Part shown: positions 12,901 through 25,277 of the stretch, piece by piece
Numbering within the stretch: the stretch's first letter is position 1
Layout: the number at the start of each line of letters is the position of its first letter
Assembly (NCBI GenBank): GCA_037893245.1
Contig: JBAIAA010000413.1
Span: 558,001-622,000 of the forward strand
Direction: 5' to 3'
DNA from: Crossaster papposus
Taxonomy: Eukaryota; Echinodermata; Asteroidea; Velatida; Solasteridae
Length of the DNA stretch: 64,000 bases
The notes under the pieces: model-generated
Seen by the model: only the letters and a program-made list of their open reading frames with translations
Database searches by the model: none
Told to the model about the DNA's origin: nothing
Translations under genes and position numbers: made by a program

Positions 12901-13068
12901 TAGTAGGTTAGCCAATTACATTTTTTAATATTCACACCGAAAGAAACACACCTCCCGAAAAGTGATACTTCCCGAGCCTGCAAGCAGCCATTTCACAAAT
13001 GGCATCCCTCCACGTTCTAGGGCAATTAGGACCCATTTTTCAACCGTAATTTTGTCAAGTCTGCCCTC
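6951..13068. repeat. Block B, copy 1 (13-monomer duplication, 6.1 kb)
   Basis: At least twelve rare variants recur exactly 6319 bp downstream (13 x 486 + 1). They are 8070 G, 8694 C, 8726 T, 9279 T, 9315 A, 9792 T, 10703 A, 11084 T, 11324 G, the G6 run at 12194, 12393 T, 12583 A and 12994 C. Limits come from mismatches at 6950/13269 and 13069/19388. The only internal difference I found is C at 11698 against A at 18017. Confidence 0.95.
12154..12640. repeat. 487 bp monomer with G6 instead of G5
   Basis: The G run after GAAATTGT has six bases (12194-12199) instead of five. The same monomer has a C-to-T change at 12393 and A/T haplotype sites at 12583 and 12615. An identical monomer lies 6319 bp downstream. 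Confidence 0.93.
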
Positions 13069-13269
13069 GGATTGAAGCTCAAAAACCAGGGAGTTGATCC
13101 AATGCTATATTTACACAATCCCACCATTTCTTTCACCAAACGGCATCCGTTTTCAAAATAAATTGTGGGGGCACTTTTAATGCAAATGAGCTAGCGTAGA
13201 AATGTTCCTTACAATTAGGGTGGTGCACCCTATAGGGTGCACCTGCCTAATTCAATTCCAATTGAAAAG

Positions 13270-16200
13270 AGTGTAAAATCAACAATGTTCACGACCAAGT
13301 TTCTTGCACACCGACATCACTGGGGTTTCTCAAACAACAATCAGATTATTGTCTTGGTCTTTATCTTTCCATTTCTTTTCAATTTTTAGTAGGTTAGCCA
13401 ATTACATTTTTTAATATTCACACCGAAAGAAACACACCTCCCGAAAAGTGATACTTCCCGAGCCTGCAAGCAGCCATTTTACAAATGGCATCCCTCCACG
13501 TTCTAGGGCAATTAGGACCCATTTTTCAACCGTAATTTTGTCAAGTCTGCCCTCGGATTGAAGCTCAAAAACCAGGGAGTTGATCCAATGCTATATTTAC
13601 ACAATCCCACCATTTCTTTCACCAAACGGCATCCGTTTTCAAAAGAAATTGTGGGGGCACTTTTAATGCAAATGAGCTAGCGTAGAAATGTTCCTTACAA
13701 TTAGGGTGGTGCACCCTATAGGGTGCACCTGCCTAATTCAAGTCCCATTGAAAACAGTGTAAAATCAACAATGTTCACGACCAAGTTTCTTGCACACCGA
13801 CATCACTGGGGTTTCTCAAACAACAATCAGATTATTGTCTTGGTCTTTATCTTTCCATTTCTTTTCAATTTTTAGTAGGTTAGCCAATTACATTTTTTAA
13901 TATTCACACCGAAAGAAACACACCTCCCGAAAAGTGATACTTCCCGAGCCTGCAAGCAGCCATTTTACAAATGGCATCCCTCCACGTTCTAGGGCAATTA
14001 GGACCCATTTTTCAACCGTAATTTTGTCAAGTCTGCCCTCGGATTGAAGCTCAAAAACCAGGGAGTTGATCCAATGCTATATTTACACAATCCCACCATT
14101 TCTTTCACCAAACGGCATCCGTTTTCAAAAGAAATTGTGGGGGCACTTTTAATGCAAATGAGCTAGCGTAGAAATGTTCCTTACAATTAGGGTGGTGCAC
14201 CCTATAGGGTGCACCTGCCTAATTCAAGTCCCATTGAAAACAGTGTAAAATCAACAATGTTCACGACCAAGTTTCTTGCACACCGACATCACTGGGGTTT
14301 CTCAAACAACAATCAGATTATTGTCTTGGTCTTTATCTTTCCATTTCTTTTCAATTTTTAGTAGGTTAGCCAATTACATTTTTTAATAGTCACACCGAAA
14401 GAAACACACCTCCCGAAAAGTGATACTTCCCGAGCCTGCAAGCAGCCATTTTACAAATGGCATCCCTCCACGTTCTAGGGCAATTAGGACCCATTTTTCA
14501 ACCGTAATTTTGTCAAGTCTGCCCTCGGATTGAAGCTCAAAAACCAGGGAGTTGATCCAATGCTATATTTACACAATCCCACCATTTCTTTCACCAAACG
14601 GCATCCGTTTTCAAAAGAAATTGTGGGGGCACTTTTAATGCAAATGAGCTAGCGTAGAAATGTTCCTTACAATTAGGGTGGTGCACCCTATAGGGTGCAC
14701 CTGCCTAATTCAAGTCCCATTGAAAACAGTGTAAAATCAACAATGTTCACGACCAAGTTTCTTGCACACCGACATCACTGGGGTTTCTCAAACAACAATC
14801 AGATTATTGTCTTGGTCTTTATCTTTCCATTTCTTTTCAATTTTTAGTAGGTTAGCCAATTACATTTTTTAATATTCACACCGAAAGAAACACACCTCCC
14901 GAAAAGTGATACTTCCCGAGCCTGCAAGCAGCCATTTTACAAATGGCATCCCTCCACGTTCTAGGGCAATTAGGACCCATTTTTCAACCGTAATTTTGTC
15001 AAGTCTGCCCTCCGATTGAAGCTCAAAAACCAGGGAGTTGATCCTATGCTATATTTACACAATCCCACCATTTCTTTCACCAAACGGCATCCGTTTTCAA
15101 AAGAAATTGTGGGGGCACTTTTAATGCAAATGAGCTAGCGTAGAAATGTTCCTTACAATTAGGGTGGTGCACCCTATAGGGTGCACCTGCCTAATTCAAG
15201 TCCCATTGAAAACAGTGTAAAATCAACAATGTTCACGACCAAGTTTCTTGCACACCGACATCACTGGGGTTTCTCAAACAACAATCAGATTATTGTCTTG
15301 GTCTTTATCTTTCCATTTCTTTTCAATTTTTAGTAGGTTAGCCAATTACATTTTTTAATATTCACACCGAAAGAAACACACCTCCCGAAAAGTGATACTT
15401 CCCGAGCCTGCAAGCAGCCATTTTACAAATGGCATCCCTCCACGTTCTAGGGCAATTAGGACCCATTTTTCAACCGTAATTTTGTCAAGTCTGCCCTCGG
15501 ATTGAAGCTCAAAAACCAGGGAGTTGATCCAATGCTATATTTACACAATCCCACCATTTCTTTCACCAAACGGCATCCGTTTTCAAAAGAAATTGTGTGG
15601 GCACTTTTAATGCAAATGAGCTAGCGTAGAAATATTCCTTACAATTAGGGTGGTGCACCCTATAGGGTGCACCTGCCTAATTCAAGTCCCATTGAAAACA
15701 GTGTAAAATCAACAATGTTCACGACCAAGTTTCTTGCACACCGACATCACTGGGGTTTCTCAAACAACAATCAGATTATTGTCTTGGTCTTTATCTTTCC
15801 ATTTCTTTTCAATTTTTAGTAGGTTAGCCAATTACATTTTTTAATATTCACACCGAAAGAAACACACCTCCCGAAAAGTGATACTTCCCGAGCCTGCAAG
15901 CAGCCATTTTACAAATGGCATCCCTCCACGTTCTAGGGCAATTAGGACCCATTTTTCAACCGTAATTTTGTCAAGTCTGCCCTCGGATTGAAGCTCAAAA
16001 ACCAGGGAGTTGATCCAATGCTATATTTACACAATCCCACCATTTCTTTCACCAAACGGCATCCGTTTTCAAAAGAAATTGTGGGGGCACTTTTAATGCA
16101 AATGAGCTAGTGTAGAAATGTTCCTTACAATTAGGGTGGTGCACCCTATAGGGTGCACCTGCCTAATTCAAGTCCCATTGAAAACAGTGTAAAATCAACA

Positions 16201-19200
16201 ATGTTCACGACCAAGTTTCTTGCACACCGACATCACTGGGGTTTCTCAAACAACAATCAGATTATTGTCTTGGTCTTTATCTTTCCATTTCTTTTCAATT
16301 TTTAGTAGGTTAGCCAATTACATTTTTTAATATTCACACCGAAAGAAACACACCTCCCGAAAAGTGATACTTCCCGAGCCTGCAAGCAGCCATTTTACAA
16401 ATGGCATCCCTCCACGTTCTAGGGCAATTAGGACCCATTTTTCAACCGTAATTTTGTCAAGTCTGCCCTCGGATTGAAGCTCAAAAACCAGGGAGTTGAT
16501 CCAATGCTATATTTACACAATCCCACCATTTCTTTCACCAAACGGCATCCGTTTTCAAAAGAAATTGTGGGGGCACTTTTAATGCAAATGAGCTAGCGTA
16601 GAAATGTTCCTTACAATTAGGGTGGTGCACCCTATAGGGTGCACCTGCCTAATTCAAGTCCCATTGAAAACAGTGTAAAATCAACAATGTTCACGACCAA
16701 GTTTCTTGCACACCGACATCACTGGGGTTTCTCAAACAACAATCAGATTATTGTCTTGGTCTTTATCTTTCCATTTCTTTTCAATTTTTAGTAGGTTAGC
16801 CAATTACATTTTTTAATATTCACACCGAAAGAAACACACCTCCCGAAAAGTGATACTTCCCGAGCCTGCAAGCAGCCATTTTACAAATGGCATCCCTCCA
16901 CGTTCTAGGGCAATTAGGACCCATTTTTCAACCGTAATTTTGTCAAGTCTGCCCTCGGATTGAAGCTCAAAAACCAGGGAGTTGATCCAATGCTATATTT
17001 ACACAATCCCACCATTTCTTTAACCAAACGGCATCCGTTTTCAAAAGAAATTGTGGGGGCACTTTTAATGCAAATGAGCTAGCGTAGAAATGTTCCTTAC
17101 AATTAGGGTGGTGCACCCTATAGGGTGCACCTGCCTAATTCAAGTCCCATTGAAAACAGTGTAAAATCAACAATGTTCACGACCAAGTTTCTTGCACACC
17201 GACATCACTGGGGTTTCTCAAACAACAATCAGATTATTGTCTTGGTCTTTATCTTTCCATTTCTTTTCAATTTTTAGTAGGTTAGCCAATTACATTTTTT
17301 AATATTCACACCGAAAGAAACACACCTCCCGAAAAGTGATACTTCCCGAGCCTGCAAGCAGCCATTTTACAAATGGCATCCCTCCACGTTCTAGGGCAAT
17401 TATGACCCATTTTTCAACCGTAATTTTGTCAAGTCTGCCCTCGGATTGAAGCTCAAAAACCAGGGAGTTGATCCAATGCTATATTTACACAATCCCACCA
17501 TTTCTTTCACCAAACGGCATCCGTTTTCAAAAGAAATTGTGGGGGCACTTTTAATGCAAATGAGCTAGCGTAGAAATGTTCCTTACAATTAGGGTGGTGC
17601 ACCCTATAGGGTGCACCTGCCTAATTCAAGTCCCATTGAAAAGAGTGTAAAATCAACAATGTTCACGACCAAGTTTCTTGCACACCGACATCACTGGGGT
17701 TTCTCAAACAACAATCAGATTATTGTCTTGGTCTTTATCTTTCCATTTCTTTTCAATTTTTAGTAGGTTAGCCAATTACATTTTTTAATATTCACACCGA
17801 AAGAAACACACCTCCCGAAAAGTGATACTTCCCGAGCCTGCAAGCAGCCATTTTACAAATGGCATCCCTCCACGTTCTAGGGCAATTAGGACCCATTTTT
17901 CAACCGTAATTTTGTCAAGTCTGCCCTCGGATTGAAGCTCAAAAACCAGGGAGTTGATCCAATGCTATATTTACACAATCCCACCATTTCTTTCACCAAA
18001 CGGCATCCGTTTTCAAAAGAAATTGTGGGGGCACTTTTAATGCAAATGAGCTAGCGTAGAAATGTTCCTTACAATTAGGGTGGTGCACCCTATAGGGTGC
18101 ACCTGCCTAATTCAAGTCCCATTGAAAACAGTGTAAAATCAACAATGTTCACGACCAAGTTTCTTGCACACCGACATCACTGGGGTTTCTCAAACAACAA
18201 TCAGATTATTGTCTTGGTCTTTATCTTTCCATTTCTTTTCAATTTTTAGTAGGTTAGCCAATTACATTTTTTAATATTCACACCGAAAGAAACACACCTC
18301 CCGAAAAGTGATACTTCCCGAGCCTGCAAGCAGCCATTTTACAAATGGCATCCCTCCACGTTCTAGGGCAATTAGGACCCATTTTTCAACCGTAATTTTG
18401 TCAAGTCTGCCCTCGGATTGAAGCTCAAAAACCAGGGAGTTGATCCAATGCTATATTTACACAATCCCACCATTTCTTTCACCAAACGGCATCCGTTTTC
18501 AAAAGAAATTGTGGGGGGCACTTTTAATGCAAATGAGCTAGCGTAGAAATGTTCCTTACAATTAGGGTGGTGCACCCTATAGGGTGCACCTGCCTAATTC
18601 AAGTCCCATTGAAAACAGTGTAAAATCAACAATGTTCACGACCAAGTTTCTTGCACACCGACATCACTGGGGTTTCTCAAACAACAATCAGATTATTGTC
18701 TTGGTCTTTATTTTTCCATTTCTTTTCAATTTTTAGTAGGTTAGCCAATTACATTTTTTAATATTCACACCGAAAGAAACACACCTCCCGAAAAGTGATA
18801 CTTCCCGAGCCTGCAAGCAGCCATTTTACAAATGGCATCCCTCCACGTTCTAGGGCAATTAGGACCCATTTTTCAACCGTAATTTTGTCAAGTCTGCCCT
18901 CAGATTGAAGCTCAAAAACCAGGGAGTTGATCCTATGCTATATTTACACAATCCCACCATTTCTTTCACCAAACGGCATCCGTTTTCAAAAGAAATTGTG
19001 GGGGCACTTTTAATGCAAATGAGCTAGCGTAGAAATGTTCCTTACAATTAGGGTGGTGCACCCTATAGGGTGCACCTGCCTAATTCAAGTCCCATTGAAA
19101 ACAGTGTAAAATCAACAATGTTCACGACCAAGTTTCTTGCACACCGACATCACTGGGGTTTCTCAAACAACAATCAGATTATTGTCTTGGTCTTTATCTT

Positions 19201-19387
19201 TCCATTTCTTTTCAATTTTTAGTAGGTTAGCCAATTACATTTTTTAATATTCACACCGAAAGAAACACACCTCCCGAAAAGTGATACTTCCCGAGCCTGC
19301 AAGCAGCCATTTCACAAATGGCATCCCTCCACGTTCTAGGGCAATTAGGACCCATTTTTCAACCGTAATTTTGTCAAGTCTGCCCTC
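13270..19387. repeat. Block B, copy 2
   Basis: This is the second copy of 6951-13068, nearly adjacent to the first (about 200 bp between the mapped limits). With one mismatch in about 6.1 kb it is the largest and cleanest recent duplication in the window. It is consistent with one unequal exchange displaced by 13 monomers. Confidence 0.95.
18473..18959. repeat. 487 bp monomer, duplicate of the G6 monomer
   Basis: This copy has the six-G run (18513-18518), the C-to-T change (18712) and the A/T sites, all 6319 bp from those at 12154-12640. It is part of the 13-monomer duplication. Confidence 0.93.
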
Positions 19388-19588
19388 AGATTGAAGCTCA
19401 AAAACCAGGGAGTTGATCCTATGCTATATTTACACAATCCCACCATTTCTTTCACCAAACGGCATCCGTTTTCAAAAGAAATTGTGGGGGCACTTTTAAT
19501 GCAAATGAGCTAGCGTAGAAATGTTCCTTACAATTAGGGTGGTGCACCCTATAGGGTGCACCTGCCTAATTCAAGTCCAATTGAAAAG

Positions 19589-22303
19589 AGTGTAAAATCA
19601 ACAATGTTCACGACCAAGTTTCTTGCACACCGACATCACTGGGGTTTCTCAAACAACAATCAGATTATTGTCTTGGTCTTTATCTTTCCATTTCTTTTCA
19701 ATTTTTAGTAGGTTAGCCAATTACATTTTTTAATATTCACACCGAAAGAAACACACCTCCCGAAAAGTGATACTTCCCGAGCCTGCAAGCAGCCATTTTA
19801 CAAATGGCATCCCTCCACGTTCTAGGGCAATTAGGACCCATTTTTCAACCGTAATTTTGTCAAGTCTGCCCTCAGATTGAAGCTCAAAAACCAGGGAGTT
19901 GATCCTATGCTATATTTACACAATCCCACCATTTCTTTCACCAAACGGCATCCGTTTTCAAAAGAAATTGTGGGGGCACTTTTAATGCAAATGAGCTAGC
20001 GTAGAAATGTTCCTTACAATTAGGGTGGTGCACCCTATAGGGTGCACCTGCCTAATTCAAGTCCCATTGAAAACAGTGTAAAATCAACAATGTTCACGAC
20101 CAAGTTTCTTGCACACCGACATCACTGGGGTTTCTCAAACAACAATCAGATTATTGTCTTGGTCTTTATTTTTCCATTTCTTTTCAATTTTTAGTAGGTT
20201 AGCCAATTACATTTTTTAATATTCACACCGAAAGAAACACACCTCCCGAAAAGTGATACTTCCCGAGCCTGCAAGCAGCCATTTTACAAATGGCATCCCT
20301 CCACGTTCTAGGGCAATTAGGACCCATTTTTCAACCGTAATTTTGTCAAGTCTGCCCTCAGATTGAAGCTCAAAAACCAGGGAGTTGATCCTATGCTATA
20401 TTTACACAATCCCACCATTTCTTTCACCAAACGGCATCCGTTTTCAAAAGAAATTGTGGGGGCACTTTTAATGCAAATGAGCTAGCGTAGAAATGTTCCT
20501 TACAATTAGGGTGGTGCACCCTATAGGGTGCACCTGCCTAATTCAAGTCCCATTGAAAACAGTGTAAAATCAACAATGTTCACGACCAAGTTTCTTGCAC
20601 ACCGACATCACTGGGGTTTCTCAAACAACAATCAGATTATTGTCTTGGTCTTTATCTTTCCATTTCTTTTCAATTTTTAGTAGGTTAGCCAATTACATTT
20701 TTTAATATTCACACCGAAAGAAACACACCTCCCGAAAAGTGATACTTCCCGAGCCTGCAAGCAGCCATTTCACAAATGGCATCCCTCCACGTTCTAGGGC
20801 AATTAGGACCCATTTTTCAACCGTAATTTTGTCAAGTCTGCCCTCGGATTGAAGCTCAAAAACCAGGGAGTTGATCCAATGCTATATTTACACAATCCCA
20901 CCATTTCTTTCACCAAACGGCATCCGTTTTCAAAAGAAATTGTGGGGGCACTTTTAATGCAAATGAGCTAGCGTAGAAATGTTCCTTACAATTAGGGTGG
21001 TGCACCCTATAGGGTGCACCTGCCTAATTCTAGTCCAATTGAAAAGAGTGTAAAATCAACAATGTTCACGACCAAGTTTCTTGCACACCGACATCACTGG
21101 GGTTTCTCAAACAACAATCAGATTATTGTCTTGGTCTTTATCTTTCCATTTCTTTTCAATTTTTAGTAGGTTAGCCAATTACATTTTTTAATATTCACAC
21201 CGAAAGAAACACACCTCCCGAAAAGTGATACTTCCCGAGCCTGCAAGCAGCCATTTTACAAATGGCATCCCTCCACGTTCTAGGGCAATTAGGACCCATT
21301 TTTCAACCGTAATTTTGTCAAGTCTGCCCTCAGATTGAAGCTCAAAAACCAGGGAGTTGATCCTATGCTATATTTACACAATCCCACCATTTCTTTCACC
21401 AAACGGCATCCGTTTTCAAAAGAAATTGTGGGGGCACTTTTAATGCAAATGAGCTAGCGTAGAAATGTTCCTTACAATTAGGGTGGTGCACCCTATAGGG
21501 TGCACCTGCCTAATTCAAGTCCAATTGAAAAGAGTGTAAAATCAACAATGTTCACGACCAAGTTTCTTGCACACCGACATCACTGGGGTTTCTCAAACAA
21601 CAATCAGATTATTGTCTTGGTCTTTATCTTTCCATTTCTTTTCAATTTTTAGTAGGTTAGCCAATTACATTTTTTAATATTCACACCGAAAGAAACACAC
21701 CTCCCGAAAAGTGATACTTCCCGAGCCTGCAAGCAGCCATTTTACAAATGGCATCCCTCCACGTTCTAGGGCAATTAGGACCCATTTTTCAACCCTAATT
21801 TTGTCAAGTCTGCCCTCGGATTGAAGCTCAAAAACCAGGGAGTTGATCCAATGCTATATTTACACAATCCCACCATTTCTTTCACCAAACGGCATCCGTT
21901 TTCAAAAGAAATTGTGGGGGCACTTTTAATGCAAATGAGCTAGCGTAGAAATGTTCCTTACAATTAGGGTGGTGCACCCTATAGGGTGCACCTGCCTAAT
22001 TCAAGTCCCATTGAAAACAGTGTAAAATCAACAATGTTCACGACCAAGTTTCTTGCACACCGACATCACTGGGGTTTCTCAAACAACAATCAGATTATTG
22101 TCTTGGTCTTTATCTTTCCATTTCTTTTCAATTTTTAGTAGGTTAGCCAATTACATTTTTTAATATTCACACCGAAAGAAACACACCTCCCGAAAAGTGA
22201 TACTTCCCGAGCCTGCAAGCAGCCATTTTACAAATGGCATCCCTCCACGTTCTAGGGCAATTAGGACCCATTTTTCAACCGTAATTTTGTCAAGTCTGCC
22301 CTC
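19589..22303. repeat. Block C, copy 1 (5-monomer tandem duplication)
   Basis: Variants at 19874 (A), 20170 (T), the CAC spacer near 20771, 21031 (T in TTCTAGTCC) and 21522 recur 2430 bp downstream (5 x 486). The one internal difference is C at 21795 (AACCCTAAT) against G at 24225. The match ends at 22304/24734. Because matched length exceeds the offset, the copies abut as a true tandem dimer of a five-monomer unit. Confidence 0.93.
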
Positions 22304-24733
22304 AGATTGAAGCTCAAAAACCAGGGAGTTGATCCTATGCTATATTTACACAATCCCACCATTTCTTTCACCAAACGGCATCCGTTTTCAAAAGAAATTG
22401 TGGGGGCACTTTTAATGCAAATGAGCTAGCGTAGAAATGTTCCTTACAATTAGGGTGGTGCACCCTATAGGGTGCACCTGCCTAATTCAAGTCCCATTGA
22501 AAACAGTGTAAAATCAACAATGTTCACGACCAAGTTTCTTGCACACCGACATCACTGGGGTTTCTCAAACAACAATCAGATTATTGTCTTGGTCTTTATT
22601 TTTCCATTTCTTTTCAATTTTTAGTAGGTTAGCCAATTACATTTTTTAATATTCACACCGAAAGAAACACACCTCCCGAAAAGTGATACTTCCCGAGCCT
22701 GCAAGCAGCCATTTTACAAATGGCATCCCTCCACGTTCTAGGGCAATTAGGACCCATTTTTCAACCGTAATTTTGTCAAGTCTGCCCTCAGATTGAAGCT
22801 CAAAAACCAGGGAGTTGATCCTATGCTATATTTACACAATCCCACCATTTCTTTCACCAAACGGCATCCGTTTTCAAAAGAAATTGTGGGGGCACTTTTA
22901 ATGCAAATGAGCTAGCGTAGAAATGTTCCTTACAATTAGGGTGGTGCACCCTATAGGGTGCACCTGCCTAATTCAAGTCCCATTGAAAACAGTGTAAAAT
23001 CAACAATGTTCACGACCAAGTTTCTTGCACACCGACATCACTGGGGTTTCTCAAACAACAATCAGATTATTGTCTTGGTCTTTATCTTTCCATTTCTTTT
23101 CAATTTTTAGTAGGTTAGCCAATTACATTTTTTAATATTCACACCGAAAGAAACACACCTCCCGAAAAGTGATACTTCCCGAGCCTGCAAGCAGCCATTT
23201 CACAAATGGCATCCCTCCACGTTCTAGGGCAATTAGGACCCATTTTTCAACCGTAATTTTGTCAAGTCTGCCCTCGGATTGAAGCTCAAAAACCAGGGAG
23301 TTGATCCAATGCTATATTTACACAATCCCACCATTTCTTTCACCAAACGGCATCCGTTTTCAAAAGAAATTGTGGGGGCACTTTTAATGCAAATGAGCTA
23401 GCGTAGAAATGTTCCTTACAATTAGGGTGGTGCACCCTATAGGGTGCACCTGCCTAATTCTAGTCCAATTGAAAAGAGTGTAAAATCAACAATGTTCACG
23501 ACCAAGTTTCTTGCACACCGACATCACTGGGGTTTCTCAAACAACAATCAGATTATTGTCTTGGTCTTTATCTTTCCATTTCTTTTCAATTTTTAGTAGG
23601 TTAGCCAATTACATTTTTTAATATTCACACCGAAAGAAACACACCTCCCGAAAAGTGATACTTCCCGAGCCTGCAAGCAGCCATTTTACAAATGGCATCC
23701 CTCCACGTTCTAGGGCAATTAGGACCCATTTTTCAACCGTAATTTTGTCAAGTCTGCCCTCAGATTGAAGCTCAAAAACCAGGGAGTTGATCCTATGCTA
23801 TATTTACACAATCCCACCATTTCTTTCACCAAACGGCATCCGTTTTCAAAAGAAATTGTGGGGGCACTTTTAATGCAAATGAGCTAGCGTAGAAATGTTC
23901 CTTACAATTAGGGTGGTGCACCCTATAGGGTGCACCTGCCTAATTCAAGTCCAATTGAAAAGAGTGTAAAATCAACAATGTTCACGACCAAGTTTCTTGC
24001 ACACCGACATCACTGGGGTTTCTCAAACAACAATCAGATTATTGTCTTGGTCTTTATCTTTCCATTTCTTTTCAATTTTTAGTAGGTTAGCCAATTACAT
24101 TTTTTAATATTCACACCGAAAGAAACACACCTCCCGAAAAGTGATACTTCCCGAGCCTGCAAGCAGCCATTTTACAAATGGCATCCCTCCACGTTCTAGG
24201 GCAATTAGGACCCATTTTTCAACCGTAATTTTGTCAAGTCTGCCCTCGGATTGAAGCTCAAAAACCAGGGAGTTGATCCAATGCTATATTTACACAATCC
24301 CACCATTTCTTTCACCAAACGGCATCCGTTTTCAAAAGAAATTGTGGGGGCACTTTTAATGCAAATGAGCTAGCGTAGAAATGTTCCTTACAATTAGGGT
24401 GGTGCACCCTATAGGGTGCACCTGCCTAATTCAAGTCCCATTGAAAACAGTGTAAAATCAACAATGTTCACGACCAAGTTTCTTGCACACCGACATCACT
24501 GGGGTTTCTCAAACAACAATCAGATTATTGTCTTGGTCTTTATCTTTCCATTTCTTTTCAATTTTTAGTAGGTTAGCCAATTACATTTTTTAATATTCAC
24601 ACCGAAAGAAACACACCTCCCGAAAAGTGATACTTCCCGAGCCTGCAAGCAGCCATTTTACAAATGGCATCCCTCCACGTTCTAGGGCAATTAGGACCCA
24701 TTTTTCAACCGTAATTTTGTCAAGTCTGCCCTC
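22304..24733. repeat. Block C, copy 2
   Basis: This is the second five-monomer unit, directly following the first. It carries the diagnostic T at 22600, the CAC spacer near 23200 and TTCTAGTCC at 23461. Confidence 0.93.
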
Positions 24734-24791
24734 GGATTGAAGCTCAAAAACCAGGGAGTTGATCCAATGCTATATTTACACAATCCCACCA

Positions 24792-25277
24792 TTTCTTTCA
24801 CCAAACGGCATCCGTTTTCAAAAGAAATTGTGGGGGCACTTTTAATGCAAATGAGCTAGCGTAGAAATGTTCCTTACAATTAGGGTGGTGCATCCTATAG
24901 GGTGCACCTGCCTAATTCAAGTCCAATTGAAAAGAGTGTACAATCAACAATGTTCACGACCAAGTTTCTTGCACACCGACATCACTGGGGTTTCTCAAAC
25001 AACAATCAGATTATTGTCTTGGTCTTTATCTTTCCATTTCTTTTCAATTTTTAGTAGGTTAGCCAATTACATTTTTTAATATTCACACCGAAAGAAACAC
25101 ACCTCCCGAAAAGTGATACTTCCCGAGCCTGCAAGCAGCCATTTTACAAATGGCATCCCTCCACGTTCTAGGGCAATTAGGACCCATTTTTCAACCGTAA
25201 TTTTGTCAAGTCTGCCCTCGGATTGAAGCTCAAAAACCAGGGAGTTGATCCAATGCTATATTTACACAATCCCACCA
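24792..25277. repeat. Monomer with broken palindrome
   Basis: C to T at 24893 changes GTGCACC to GTGCATC and breaks the otherwise perfect 22 bp dyad. The same monomer has A to C at 24941 (GTGTACAATC), which removes an in-frame TAA, so an ATG-started frame of 70 codons appears at 24867-25079. It carries the A/G left haplotype. This looks like ordinary decay of one copy. Confidence 0.9.

Larger units (their letters stand above)
1..18901. repeat. Array zone 1: near-uniform haplotype 1
   Basis: Nearly every monomer here has CCTCGG and GATCCAATG at offsets 429/461 and CCCATTGAAAACAG on the left. Exceptions are few: T at 1434 and 8726 (copied at 15045), C at 8694 (copied at 15013), and a short patch at 12583-13269 with A/T and A/G states. 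The zone includes two block duplications, described separately. Its right edge is approximate: the second copy of the 13-monomer block already carries A/T at 18902. Confidence 0.8.

Noticed and set aside
6951-19387. Pure assembly artefact as the explanation for the large duplication
   Set aside because: Not fully excluded, but the difference at 11698/18017 and the many other blocks with different spacings are better explained by real unequal exchange. Read-level evidence is needed to settle it.
24867-25079. 70-codon forward open frame starting with ATG
   Set aside because: It is open only because A to C at 24941 removes the TAA found at that point in the other monomers. It is a single decayed satellite copy, not a conserved frame.
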